Shown: piece by piece, positions 25,500 through 34,699 of the stretch
Layout: each line of letters opens with the position of its first letter
Numbering within the stretch: the first letter of the stretch is position 1
Origin: Azoarcus_F sp036734105
GTDB taxonomy: Bacteria > Pseudomonadota > Gammaproteobacteria > Burkholderiales > Rhodocyclaceae
Direction of reading: 5' to 3'
DNA: 64,000 bases
Assembly: GCA_036734105.1 (NCBI GenBank)
Contig: DAIMZH010000003.1
Coordinates: 73,558 to 137,557, forward strand
Program-made: the position numbers and the translations under genes
Notes under the pieces: generated by a model
Database searches by the model: none
What the model was told of the DNA's origin: nothing
What the model saw: only the letters and a program-made list of their open reading frames with translations

Positions 25500-26273
25500 T
25501 CAGGCGCGCGAAGCCGCATGATTGGCGATTCGCACGAAGTCAGCAACCCCGAGCCGTTCGCCGCGCATGCCTGGATCAATATCTATTGACTCCAGTTCTG
25601 CTTCGCTCATGACGTTGCGCAAGGTGTTGCGAAGTGTCTTGCGGCGCTGACCAAAAGCGGCCGCCACGACCTCGCCCAACAGTGTTTCATCCAGCGCGGT
25701 CAAGGCTGCTGGTGGCAGCGGCACCAACCTGACGATGCTGGACATGACCTTTGGCGCAGGCGTAAACGCGCCCGGTGGCACATCAAACAGCCTGCCAATC
25801 CGGAAACGGTACTGCAACATGACCGACAGGCGTCCATAGTCCGAGGTCGCTGGCTCGGCCACCATGCGCATCACCACCTCCTTTTGCAACATGAACACCA
25901 TGTCGCGAATCTGCTCTGCGTAGTCAGCCAGATGAAACAGTAAAGGCGTGGAGATGTTGTAGGGCAGATTTCCAACCACCCGCAAGGGGGCTGGCAACTG
26001 CGAAAAGTCAAAGTTGAGCGCGTCACCTTCGTGGATGGTGAGTCGCTGCGCGTCAAAGCGTGTGCGTAATCGCGCGATCAGGTCGCGATCGATCTCGACG
26101 ACATGAAGATGCGACAGACGATCGGCCAGAGGTTCGGTCATCGCCCCCAGCCCCGGGCCGATCTCAACCATATGGTCGTCAACAGCCGGTCGTATGGCAT
26201 CAACGATGCGACGAATGGTATTGGGATCGGTCAGGAAGTTCTGACCAAATCGCTTGCGGGCGCGGTGTTCCAT
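25500..26273 (-). CDS. rsmA: 16S rRNA (adenine1518-N6/adenine1519-N6)-dimethyltransferase
   Basis: A 257-residue KsgA-type methyltransferase that dimethylates two adenines in 16S rRNA helix 45. Motifs: RKRFGQNFLTDPN, EIGPGLGAMTEPL (SAM site) and NLPYNISTPLL (motif IV, NLPY). The ATG at 26273 shares a base with the pdxA stop (TGATG); a TTG one codon earlier is less likely. Last gene of the lptD-surA-pdxA-rsmA cluster. Confidence 0.97.
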   Translation of the reverse strand: MEHRARKRFGQNFLTDPNTIRRIVDAIRPAVDDHMVEIGPGLGAMTEPLADRLSHLHVVEIDRDLIARLRTRFDAQRLTIHEGDALNFDFSQLPAPLRVVGNLPYNISTPLLFHLADYAEQIRDMVFMLQKEVVMRMVAEPATSDYGRLSVMLQYRFRIGRLFDVPPGAFTPAPKVMSSIVRLVPLPPAALTALDETLLGEVVAAAFGQRRKTLRNTLRNVMSEAELESIDIDPGMRGERLGVADFVRIANHAASRA

Positions 26274-27274
26274 CAAATCGCCTTTAGATCGCGGCGCTTC
26301 GCCGCCATGTCTACAGCCAGCTTGAAGGCGGCGATCAAGCTCCCTGGATCGGCCTTGCCAGTGCCTGCCAGATCGAGAGCTGTTCCGTGGTCTACCGAAC
26401 AGCGGATGACTGGTAATCCGAGGGTCACATTCACGCCACCACCAAAGCTGGCGTGCTTGAGCACCGGCAGGCCCTGGTCGTGATACATGGCCAGTACCGC
26501 GTCGGCACCTTGCAGCTTGCTCGGGACAAAGAGGGTGTCGGCTGGCAGTGGCCCTTCCAGCAACATACCCTCACCCCGCATGGCGCTCAGCACTGGCTCA
26601 ATGATCTCGATCTCTTCGCGCCCCATATGGCCACCCTCACCTGCATGGGGATTCAGTCCGGCAACCAGTATCCGGGGTCGGGCGACGCCAAAACGTTCGA
26701 CCAGATCATGGTGGATGATACGTAAAGTGTCACGGAGCATGGTCGACTGGATCGCGCCGGGCACGGCTGACAAGGGTAGATGCGTGGTCGCCAGGGCCAC
26801 CCGCATGCCACCACCAACCAGCATCATGACCACCCGGGGCGTGCGTGTGCGCTCCGCCAGATACTCGGTGTGACCACTGAAAGGAATGCCTGCGTCATTG
26901 ATGATGGCCTTGTGCACCGGCGCGGTCACCATGGCGGCAAACTCGCCACAAAGACAACCATCAATCGCACGATCAAGCAAGGAAAGCACATAGGGCGCGT
27001 TAGCGACATCGAGCTGGCCAGGGCTTGCATTTCGCGGCAATGGAACATGCAGGACTTCCAGCACCCCGCCGTCAGGCCTCGATGCCATCGGATCAAAGTC
27101 GAGCACTCGCAATGACTGCTGAGTGCCATCAACCCTGGCCCGGATCAAATCCTTGTCGCCTACAATTACCGGGCGCCATCCAGCAACATTCAGGGACGCC
27201 AACGCAGCACACAGCTCGGGCCCAATGCCAGCCGGTTCGCCGCTGGTTATCGCAACCAGATTGGAGGCTACCAC
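26273..27274 (-). CDS. pdxA: 4-hydroxythreonine-4-phosphate dehydrogenase
   Basis: A 333-residue cytoplasmic NAD-dependent enzyme of vitamin B6 synthesis. Motifs: AITSGEPAGIGPEL at the N-terminus, TAPVHKAIINDAGIPFSGHTEYLAE, GLNPHAGEGGHMGREE (metal-binding His region) and AMYHDQGLPVLKHASFG. The start is GTG at 27274, immediately after the surA stop, so translation is probably coupled. Confidence 0.96.
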   Translation of the reverse strand: MVASNLVAITSGEPAGIGPELCAALASLNVAGWRPVIVGDKDLIRARVDGTQQSLRVLDFDPMASRPDGGVLEVLHVPLPRNASPGQLDVANAPYVLSLLDRAIDGCLCGEFAAMVTAPVHKAIINDAGIPFSGHTEYLAERTRTPRVVMMLVGGGMRVALATTHLPLSAVPGAIQSTMLRDTLRIIHHDLVERFGVARPRILVAGLNPHAGEGGHMGREEIEIIEPVLSAMRGEGMLLEGPLPADTLFVPSKLQGADAVLAMYHDQGLPVLKHASFGGGVNVTLGLPVIRCSVDHGTALDLAGTGKADPGSLIAAFKLAVDMAAKRRDLKAI

Positions 27275-28597
27275 TCAGTAATCCCTTTCGAGCCGATACT
27301 CCACGAAGGTGGTGTCACGCAGTTCGCGCAACCAGGCCTCGTAGGCCTCGTCTGCCTTGCGGTCACGCAACGCGTTGCGAGTCGTCGCCCGCTTGCGCTC
27401 GTCGGACACATCCTGCACCCGGCGTTCGACCACCTGGATGAGATGCCAACCAAACGGAGAGCGCACCGGCACGGAGATATCCCCCGGCGCAAGCGCATCC
27501 ATTGCCCGTTCGAACTCGGGCACAGTGTCTCCAGGGTAAACCCAGCCAAGATCTCCACCACGGGCAGCCGACAAATCATCCGAGTGCACCTTGGCAAGAT
27601 CCTCAAACGCTTCGCCACCGTGAATCATGCGTTCGCGCAGACCGAACAACCGCGACTCGATTTCGGCATCAGGAAGTATCTCGGAGTGACGGATAAGAAT
27701 ATGTCGAGCCCTGGTTTGCTCCATGGTCTCATCACCCACAGCCAGTTCTCCACCGCGTGCGCCGACAAACTTGACGATGTGCAAACCGGCAGGGCTACGC
27801 AACACCTCTGACACGTCGCCGGGATTCAGCGAACGGATGGCATCATCAAACAGCCCGGGCAAACGGTCACGCGTGCGCCAACCCAGTGCGCCGCCCTGAA
27901 CCGAATCCGGCGCATCGGAGTAGGCTGCGGCCAACTGGGCAAAGTCCTCGCCGGCAGCGTGTCGGGCGAGTACCTCGTCAGCACGCGCGCGAAACTGCGC
28001 AAGTTCGCGCTGAGTCGGCGCTTCGGGCATGCGAATCAGGATATGGGCAACAAACACTTCTTCGCCAGAGAAGGCATCCGGGTTGTTGGTGATGAAGTTA
28101 TCGATTTCGGCGTCGGTCACGACAACCTGACTTTCAACCTCACGCTCACGTAGTCGAGAAAGCGTGATTTCGGTCCGAATCTGCTCACGAAAACGCTCCC
28201 ACGATATCCCGTCCGAAGCCAGCGCCTCACGCAACTGTGCATCAGTCAGATTGTTGTTGGTCGCAATCGAGGCCACGGCACGATCCACGGTCGCCTCATC
28301 CACGGCAAGACCAGACTCGGCTGCCAACTGCAATTGTGCGCGCTCGATGACGAGACTCTCGAGCACCTGCTGCTCCAGGACCTCCATGGGCGGAGGCTGG
28401 ATGCCTCGCTGACTCAACTGCTGCAAGGCAACATCCAGGCGATCGCGGAGCTCAATTTCGGTGATCACCTCATTATTGACAACCGCAATCACACGATCAA
28501 CGGGTATGGAGCGCTGTCCAAGGGCTGACGCCGAAAAGAGCACGCTCAGCACAGCGGCCAGCAGTGGGAACAAGAGTTTGGAGGTCGGCATACGCAT
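27275..28597 (-). CDS. surA: Periplasmic peptidyl-prolyl isomerase/chaperone SurA
   Basis: A 440-residue outer-membrane-protein chaperone. The signal peptide ends SASALGQ. The SurA N-terminal domain follows (DRVIAVVNNEVITEIELRDRL), then two parvulin domains (FVAHILIRMPEAPT and ARHILIRHSEILPD) and a C-terminal helix. ATG 28597 is preferred because the signal peptide begins there; an ATG at 28636 would add 13 hydrophilic residues. Neither has a clear ribosome-binding site. It works with LptD maturation, consistent with the upstream lptD gene. Confidence 0.95.
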   Translation of the reverse strand: MRMPTSKLLFPLLAAVLSVLFSASALGQRSIPVDRVIAVVNNEVITEIELRDRLDVALQQLSQRGIQPPPMEVLEQQVLESLVIERAQLQLAAESGLAVDEATVDRAVASIATNNNLTDAQLREALASDGISWERFREQIRTEITLSRLREREVESQVVVTDAEIDNFITNNPDAFSGEEVFVAHILIRMPEAPTQRELAQFRARADEVLARHAAGEDFAQLAAAYSDAPDSVQGGALGWRTRDRLPGLFDDAIRSLNPGDVSEVLRSPAGLHIVKFVGARGGELAVGDETMEQTRARHILIRHSEILPDAEIESRLFGLRERMIHGGEAFEDLAKVHSDDLSAARGGDLGWVYPGDTVPEFERAMDALAPGDISVPVRSPFGWHLIQVVERRVQDVSDERKRATTRNALRDRKADEAYEAWLRELRDTTFVEYRLERDY

Positions 28598-28704
28598 TAT
28601 GGTGACGGTGTTTTGAGTTGGAACGGAAACAAACATGAGCTTGGTGACAGCCCGGCGACGGCAGCGAAATCAACACATGGAGTAACTATTATCCTTAATT
28701 CGGG

Positions 28705-31272
28705 TCATTCATCCGCACCAAAAACCCGACTCGACACCGACTCATTGATCTTGCCATAGCCAGGGACGCTTCGGGTCAACAGATTGACCGGACTGGGGCC
28801 TATGCTGCCAAGCCCGTTGAACTCCAACTGAAAGAACAAGGCGTTGGTCACGCGTTGCGGATTGGTGGCGAATCTGTGCGCTGCCGTGCGAAAAGCCCAG
28901 CAACCGCATTGGCTGAGGTATTCAACGCCTGCCAGGGCCTCGGTGACGCGATTGTCCTTGATAGATCGGGTGACTCGACCAACGCCATACCAACGCCCGC
29001 CGATTGGCCACTGCGCTGACAGGTCGATGTCCTTGAAACCCGGGATACCCGGTTCATCACGCAAATAGCGATAGCCGATATTGGCGACCCGTCCTGCTTC
29101 AGGGTTATAGCGAACTGCCAGGTTGAAGCGCTGGGTTACCCCGTCAAAGGGGTCATAGCGTAACAGCGAATTGACGCTGACATCTGCGGTTACGCGACCG
29201 CTCACATCGGCGAGAATATCAGTACGACGGCGAGTGCGGGGGTTCTCGCCAGGAAGCGTCACATCGTGATCGCCCAGATAAAAGCGTTGCCCCACGGTAA
29301 AGCGCAAGCGCTCGGCGCCTGAGGTGCGCTCGATATATCGCGTTGTTACCGCTGCGGTTACTTCGTTGGCGTCGCCGATACGGTCAACCCCGGAGTAACG
29401 GTTTTCGGAAAACAGTTGCGCAAAACCGAAGTCATAACGGCTGGTGTCGAAAACCGGGATATTTGCCTGATCCCGGTGCGGGATACGAACATAAAACAAT
29501 CTGGGCTCCAGCGTTTGCAGATAGCTGGTGCCAAAGGCCTCGGTATCGCGCTCGAAGAACAGACCACCATCCACCGAAAAAACCGGCATCGTGCGGCTGA
29601 TCGACGTGCTTGCACCGGCCAAACCACGGTTCAATTCATAGCGTGTGTACAAAAGGCTGAGACTGGGTGTCAGGAAATACGACTGGCCACGCAGAGGCAA
29701 GGAAAACCGCGGCTGAAGATGGGTACGATGCCCCTCTGCGAGCGTCGTGTCCTCGTGGCGGAAGTTAACGTATTCCCCCTCGAACGAAAACGACAGGCCC
29801 GCAGGCAAATCGGCACGCTGCGCATTCAACCGCAGTTGCGGGAGGCGACGATAAGGCTCCGCGCCTTGTAGCGTCTGGTAGCCCTGCAGCAAGGCATGTG
29901 CCGACCACCAACTGCCGCGGTGTGTGAGCTGAGCCTCACGCAGCAGATTGACTCGTGAGGCCATGGCAACACGGGAGCTCAGGTCTTCGAAATAGCTTTC
30001 GTCGGAGACCCAGTTGTAATCAAGCGAGGCCGAGGTTTGCGCACCAAGCTTGTGCTGATGCCGCAAAGACCCCATTGAACGCGACTCACCCATTTCTCTG
30101 TCCTTGGGCATCCACTCCCCGCGCAAGTCGCCGCTGTAGTTTTCTGTGAGGTAGCGGTACTCGCCGCCCAACTGTAGACCTCGTCGCCCCATGAAGCGCG
30201 GCGTAAAGGTCGCGTCGTAGTTGGGTGCGATATTCCAGTAATAAGGCACGGCAACATCAACACCGGTCTTGTTGGACACCCCAAAGGTTGGTGCCAGAAA
30301 ACCCGACTGACGCTGCTCGGCCAACGGAAAGGTCATACGAGGCCACCACAGGATTGGGGTATCCAGGAAGACCAGACTCGCGCCGCGTGCCACGCCCTTG
30401 TTGTGATCATAGTCGAGCTGAAGTTCGTCGGCCCGAACGTACCAGTCGGGGTCATCCGGGGCACAGCTTGTCCATGTCGCGCCTGTCATGCGGTACTGGT
30501 TTTCGCCTTCAAGAAAGACCTTGTCCGCCGCACCAGTCCCCACTACAGAGCGCGGAACCTCCCCGACATCAACCTCGGACTGACGACTGAAACTATAGGT
30601 TGGCTGATCGATCTCGCCAACCCACTCATGCACGATGACACGAGCCCATTCTCCGGTCAGTCGGTCTTCACCCTGGATCAGGCGTACGTTGCCATCGGCC
30701 GAAACCTCATCGGTGAGTTCGTTGTAAATCACCCGATCGGCGGTCAGAACTTGTCCGTCGCGACTCAGCATGGCCTCACCCTCGGCCACCAACTCAACTG
30801 ATCGGACGCCCACGATTCGCAAGGCGCTGACCTCGGTTGCGCCAGACCGCGAAGCAGGCATGGAGTCAACCGGTTGGAGCCCGGCCACGGCAGGCTGGTC
30901 GGACTCCGCCTCGGCCGGAACCAAAGTCGGCGCAGTAGAAAGCCCAGCAGCTTGCCCCTCAGCGGCCGCCTTGATGGCAGCAGGTCCGATGTGCTCACCC
31001 GTCGTGGAGGCAGGCAAAGGCTCTTCACGCACTGACTTGTCGCCGGTCTGCTGGCTCGTAACGCCGAGATCACGACTCTCAACCGGCACGCCTCTCGGCG
31101 CCTGAGCAGGAGTCTTGATCGCGCTTGACGCAGGACTGCGGATGAGGTCTGGCGACACCATCAGGGGCGACAGTCCCCCTGCCAGTGACACCCCACTGAT
31201 CATGAGAAGCCAGGGAATCATCGCCAACCGTGTATTCAATTGCCTTGCTCGCAAGCCACGCCCCTCGCTCAT
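28705..31272 (-). CDS. lptD: LPS-assembly protein LptD
   Basis: An 855-residue outer-membrane protein that inserts lipopolysaccharide together with LptE. After a signal-like hydrophobic stretch comes an unusually long Ser/Ala/Pro-rich spacer (about residues 35-150). An OstA/LptA-like periplasmic domain follows (VELVAEGEAMLSRDGQVLTA), then a large beta barrel beginning near WWPRMTFPLAEQRQSGFLAP. Cysteines able to form the inter-domain disulphides are visible (TSCAPDD and SQCGCW). First gene of the envelope operon on minus and divergent from amgK. Confidence 0.95.
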   Translation of the reverse strand: MSEGRGLRARQLNTRLAMIPWLLMISGVSLAGGLSPLMVSPDLIRSPASSAIKTPAQAPRGVPVESRDLGVTSQQTGDKSVREEPLPASTTGEHIGPAAIKAAAEGQAAGLSTAPTLVPAEAESDQPAVAGLQPVDSMPASRSGATEVSALRIVGVRSVELVAEGEAMLSRDGQVLTADRVIYNELTDEVSADGNVRLIQGEDRLTGEWARVIVHEWVGEIDQPTYSFSRQSEVDVGEVPRSVVGTGAADKVFLEGENQYRMTGATWTSCAPDDPDWYVRADELQLDYDHNKGVARGASLVFLDTPILWWPRMTFPLAEQRQSGFLAPTFGVSNKTGVDVAVPYYWNIAPNYDATFTPRFMGRRGLQLGGEYRYLTENYSGDLRGEWMPKDREMGESRSMGSLRHQHKLGAQTSASLDYNWVSDESYFEDLSSRVAMASRVNLLREAQLTHRGSWWSAHALLQGYQTLQGAEPYRRLPQLRLNAQRADLPAGLSFSFEGEYVNFRHEDTTLAEGHRTHLQPRFSLPLRGQSYFLTPSLSLLYTRYELNRGLAGASTSISRTMPVFSVDGGLFFERDTEAFGTSYLQTLEPRLFYVRIPHRDQANIPVFDTSRYDFGFAQLFSENRYSGVDRIGDANEVTAAVTTRYIERTSGAERLRFTVGQRFYLGDHDVTLPGENPRTRRRTDILADVSGRVTADVSVNSLLRYDPFDGVTQRFNLAVRYNPEAGRVANIGYRYLRDEPGIPGFKDIDLSAQWPIGGRWYGVGRVTRSIKDNRVTEALAGVEYLSQCGCWAFRTAAHRFATNPQRVTNALFFQLEFNGLGSIGPSPVNLLTRSVPGYGKINESVSSRVFGADE

Positions 31273-31626
31273 ACGAAATCACTTTTCAGAAACAGCGACA
31301 GCAAGCCGCTCGACTCCTGCGCCCGGCTCAACAGTCACCGCCCCCCCACAACTCACATGGGAGGCACGCCTGCCAACCAAAGCACCAACGACTTGAACCT
31401 GTTTATGCATTGACAGAAACAGCGACCATCATTCAAAAGCCGTCACCGGAGTCCTTTGATAAACTGCGTGATTTTACACCAAGGCGTGGACTGCGGGCGG
31501 CAAGTGCTGCTGCCCGATAGCGCCATTCCGCCGCAAACGCTTGCCCGACCCGCATGTGTAGGCACACGGCAAACCTCGGCCCGGAGGTCGATAGCGTACC
31601 GCCTCCCGATCGACACGGAGATTGAA
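31273..31626. other. Divergent intergenic region lptD/amgK
   Basis: These 354 bases must hold promoters for both directions. On the plus strand TTGACA at 31408-31413 is the clearest -35, but the -10 at 17 bases (TCAAAA) is poor. A plus-strand frame runs through from 31456 into amgK, but the upstream part shows no similarity to the kinase family. No hairpins of note and no small gene seen. Confidence 0.5.
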
Positions 31627-32631
31627 TTGGAAAGAAAACAACAACTCGAACAATGGCTTGAGAGCATATTGCCAGATGGCTGGGAACGACTCGAACCCGC
31701 CTCTGCTGACGCCAGTTTTCGCCGTTATTTCCGCCTGCACCCCAAGAACGGTGGGGTATCGTGCATCGTAATGGACGCGCCACCAGCGCAAGAAGACTGC
31801 CGACCGTGGCTGCATGTGGCCGAACACTTTGCCGAAACAGGCGTACACGTACCGGAAGTCAGGCACATCAACCTCGAAGAGGGCTTCATCCTGATGTCCG
31901 ATCTGGGCGACACCACCTATCTGAATGCCCTTGACCCTGACAACGCTCATTCCCTCTATGCTGACGCGCTTGGCAGCCTGATCGCGATACAACACAGCAG
32001 TCGGCCTGGCGTGCTACCCGAATATTCACCAGCGCTGCTGCATAGGGAGATGCGCCTGTTTGACGAGTGGTTTGTCGAACGCCACAAAGGCGTCACACTT
32101 GACGACAAGCAGCGCGCAACACTAAACGACGTATATCACCGAATCCTGTCGGTCAATCTGTCAGAGCCCCGAGTCTTTGTTCACCGCGACTTTCACTCAC
32201 GCAACCTGATGGTCTGCGAACCTGGGCGCAATCCGGGCATCGTCGACTTTCAGGACGCGGTTCATGGCCCAATCAGTTACGACCTCGTTTCCCTGTTCAA
32301 GGACGCCTATATTCATTGGGAGGAAGACTTCACGCTGGACTTGCTGGTCCGCTACTGGGACATCGCCAGACGCCAGGGCCTGCCTGTGCGTGCTGACTTT
32401 GCCGACTTTCAGCGCGACTTCGACTGGATGGGCGCACAACGTCACCTCAAGGTACTGGGCATATTCGCGCGCCTGTCTCACCGTGACGGCAAAGACCACT
32501 ATCTTCAGCACCTGCCATTGGTCATGGACTATCTGCGTCGAACCTGCCTGCGCTATGGCGAACTGAAACCGCTGCTGCGCCTCCTTGATCAGATCGAACC
32601 TGGCAGCGTCAGCGTCGGATACACCTTTTGA
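31627..32631 (+). CDS. amgK: N-acetylmuramate/N-acetylglucosamine 1-kinase AmgK
   Basis: A 334-residue sugar kinase of the aminoglycoside phosphotransferase fold. It phosphorylates MurNAc and GlcNAc at the anomeric position in cell-wall recycling. Catalytic motifs: VHRDFHSRNLMV and VDFQDAVHGPISYDLVSLFKD. The start is proposed as TTG at 31627, six bases after GGAG, which gives the family N-terminus ERKQQLEQWL; no ATG of similar quality exists and the more distant upstream frame adds 57 unrelated residues. Its stop overlaps the region of the murU start. Confidence 0.9.
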   Translation: MERKQQLEQWLESILPDGWERLEPASADASFRRYFRLHPKNGGVSCIVMDAPPAQEDCRPWLHVAEHFAETGVHVPEVRHINLEEGFILMSDLGDTTYLNALDPDNAHSLYADALGSLIAIQHSSRPGVLPEYSPALLHREMRLFDEWFVERHKGVTLDDKQRATLNDVYHRILSVNLSEPRVFVHRDFHSRNLMVCEPGRNPGIVDFQDAVHGPISYDLVSLFKDAYIHWEEDFTLDLLVRYWDIARRQGLPVRADFADFQRDFDWMGAQRHLKVLGIFARLSHRDGKDHYLQHLPLVMDYLRRTCLRYGELKPLLRLLDQIEPGSVSVGYTF

Positions 32632-32636
32632 CCTCG

Positions 32637-33323
32637 ATGAAAGCGATGATACTCGCTGCGGGTCGCGGGGAACGCATGCGCCCGCTGACCGACAATTGCC
32701 CCAAGCCCTTGCTCGATGCAGCGGGCAAGCCCCTGATCGAGCATCACATCGAACGTCTGGCTGCTGCAGGCATAAGTGACATTGTCATCAATCATGCCCA
32801 CTTGGGCCACATGATCGAGGATAGATTTGGTGATGGTGCCAGGTTTGGCCTGCAGTTGCGCTATTCACCAGAAAATCCCGCGCTCGAAACCGCAGGTGGC
32901 ATCGCTCGCGCCCTGCCACTGCTAGGCGACAAGCCGTTTCTGGTGATCAATGGCGACGTGTTCTGCGACCTTGACCTTGCCTGCCTGGCACAGCAGGGTG
33001 ACACCCTGGACGGCGAGCAGGTTGTCGCACACCTCGTGCTCGTCAGCAATCCCGAACATCACCCAAAGGGCGACTTCACCCTGAACCACGATTGCGTCAG
33101 CCTAGATACAGACAATCGCCTCACATATTCCGGCATCGGCCTGTACCATCCTGAATTGTTTCGTGGCCTGCCGGCAAACCAGCCGATTGCACTCGGACCA
33201 CTGCTGCGGCAGGCTATAAGCCAGGGGCGGGTGCGCGGGCAGATGCATCGTGGCTTCTGGCTTGATGTCGGCACACCTGCAAGACTTGCTTCACTGAACC
33301 ACATGCTGCATCAGCAGTCATAA
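32637..33323 (+). CDS. murU: N-acetylmuramate alpha-1-phosphate uridylyltransferase MurU
   Basis: A 228-residue nucleotidyltransferase that makes UDP-MurNAc from MurNAc-1-phosphate. With AmgK it forms the recycling bypass that avoids de novo MurA, known from Pseudomonas. Motifs: MILAAGRGERMRPLTDNCPK (nucleotide binding), FLVINGDVFCDLDL and the C-terminal GFWLDVGTPARLASLN. ATG 32637 lies five bases after the amgK stop; a TTG at 32628 overlaps it. The amgK-murU pair divergent from lptD matches the Pseudomonas layout. Confidence 0.93.
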   Translation: MKAMILAAGRGERMRPLTDNCPKPLLDAAGKPLIEHHIERLAAAGISDIVINHAHLGHMIEDRFGDGARFGLQLRYSPENPALETAGGIARALPLLGDKPFLVINGDVFCDLDLACLAQQGDTLDGEQVVAHLVLVSNPEHHPKGDFTLNHDCVSLDTDNRLTYSGIGLYHPELFRGLPANQPIALGPLLRQAISQGRVRGQMHRGFWLDVGTPARLASLNHMLHQQS

Positions 33324-33352
33324 ATCAACCTCGCAAAGGCGTGACTCCACCC

Positions 33353-34699
33353 ATGAATGCCGTGACCGATCCGATCAGCCCCGACACCGCACCTTTTCGC
33401 AATCGCCGACAACGGCTGATCGAACGCATGCAGACCGCGGGTGGCGGCATTGCGGTACTTCCCACTGCGCCGGAATACGCCCGCAACCGGGACACACACT
33501 ACCCGTACCGCTACGACAGCTACTTTCATTACCTCACCGGTTTTGGCGAACCCGAATCCGTGGTGGTCATCGCTGCAGGCGACAATCCTCGTGCCATCCT
33601 TTTCTGTCGCGAAAAGGACGAGGAACGGGAAATCTGGGATGGCTTCCGTCATGGCCCGGATGCCGCGCGCGAAGCATTCGGTTTTGACGAAGCCTGGACG
33701 ATAGGTGATCTGGACCGTCGCCTCCCCGATCTGCTAGCAGAGCAGCCCGTGCTGTGGAGCGGCTTTGGCTACGACCGTGCCTGGGACGACCGGGTAACGC
33801 GAGCGCTGAACGCAGTGCGTGCCAACGCCCGCGCCGGAAGCGTGCCTCCGCACAGTTTGCGGGATCTGCGCGCCGAACTCGACGAAATGCGACTGATCAA
33901 GGACGACAACGAGATCGCCATCATGCGGCGCGCCGCAGACATCTCGTCCGAGGCGCATGTACGAGCCATGCTCGCCACCCGCCCTGGACTCTTCGAATAC
34001 GAGGCTGAAGCCGAGCTCCTTTACACTTTCCGGCGACATGGGGCAGAAGCACCGGCCTACCCCTCCATCGTCGCCAGCGGACCCAACGCGTGCGTACTGC
34101 ACTATGTCAGTAACAACCGCCGTATGCAGGACGGGGAGTTACTCCTCATCGATGCAGGTTGCGAGCTCAATGGCTACGCTGCCGACATCACCCGAAGCTT
34201 TCCGGTCAATGGTCGCTTCAACAGCCCCCAGCGAGCCCTTTACGACCTGGTGCTTGCCGCTCATACTGCGGCCTGCGCTGCGCTGCGCCCAGGGGCGCAC
34301 TGGAATCAGCCTCATGAGGCAGCAGTCAAGGTCATCGCCCAAGGCTTGCTTGATCTCGGGCTGCTTCGCGGCTCACTCGACGGCGTGCTCGAGAATGGAG
34401 ACTATCGGCGCTTCTTCATGCACCGGACCGGACATTGGCTTGGCCGCGACGTGCATGACGCTGGCGAGTACAAAAAGGACGGCGACTGGCGGCTGTTCGA
34501 GCCCGGCATGACGCTCACCATCGAACCCGGCTGTTACATCAGACCGGCCAAGGACGTACCAGAAGACTACTGGAATATCGGCATCCGCATCGAAGACGAT
34601 GCGCTGGTGACTACCGAAGGACATGAACTCATCACGCATGGCGTCCCCCGCCAGGCGGATGAAATCGAGACACTGATGCGCGAGCGTGGTCAGCAATGA
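33353..34699 (+). CDS. pepP: Xaa-Pro aminopeptidase (M24B)
   Basis: A 448-residue metallopeptidase removing N-terminal residues before proline. It has an N-terminal AMP_N domain (RNRDTHYPYRYDSYFHYLTGF) and a pita-bread catalytic domain. The metal ligands are visible: LLIDAGCELNGYAADITRSFP (two Asp), HRTGHWLGRDVHD (His), TIEPGCY (Glu) and IRIEDDAL (Glu). ATG 33353 is chosen; GTG 33341 is an alternative. The stop overlaps ubiH (ATGA), the common pepP-ubiH arrangement. Confidence 0.95.
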   Translation: MNAVTDPISPDTAPFRNRRQRLIERMQTAGGGIAVLPTAPEYARNRDTHYPYRYDSYFHYLTGFGEPESVVVIAAGDNPRAILFCREKDEEREIWDGFRHGPDAAREAFGFDEAWTIGDLDRRLPDLLAEQPVLWSGFGYDRAWDDRVTRALNAVRANARAGSVPPHSLRDLRAELDEMRLIKDDNEIAIMRRAADISSEAHVRAMLATRPGLFEYEAEAELLYTFRRHGAEAPAYPSIVASGPNACVLHYVSNNRRMQDGELLLIDAGCELNGYAADITRSFPVNGRFNSPQRALYDLVLAAHTAACAALRPGAHWNQPHEAAVKVIAQGLLDLGLLRGSLDGVLENGDYRRFFMHRTGHWLGRDVHDAGEYKKDGDWRLFEPGMTLTIEPGCYIRPAKDVPEDYWNIGIRIEDDALVTTEGHELITHGVPRQADEIETLMRERGQQ

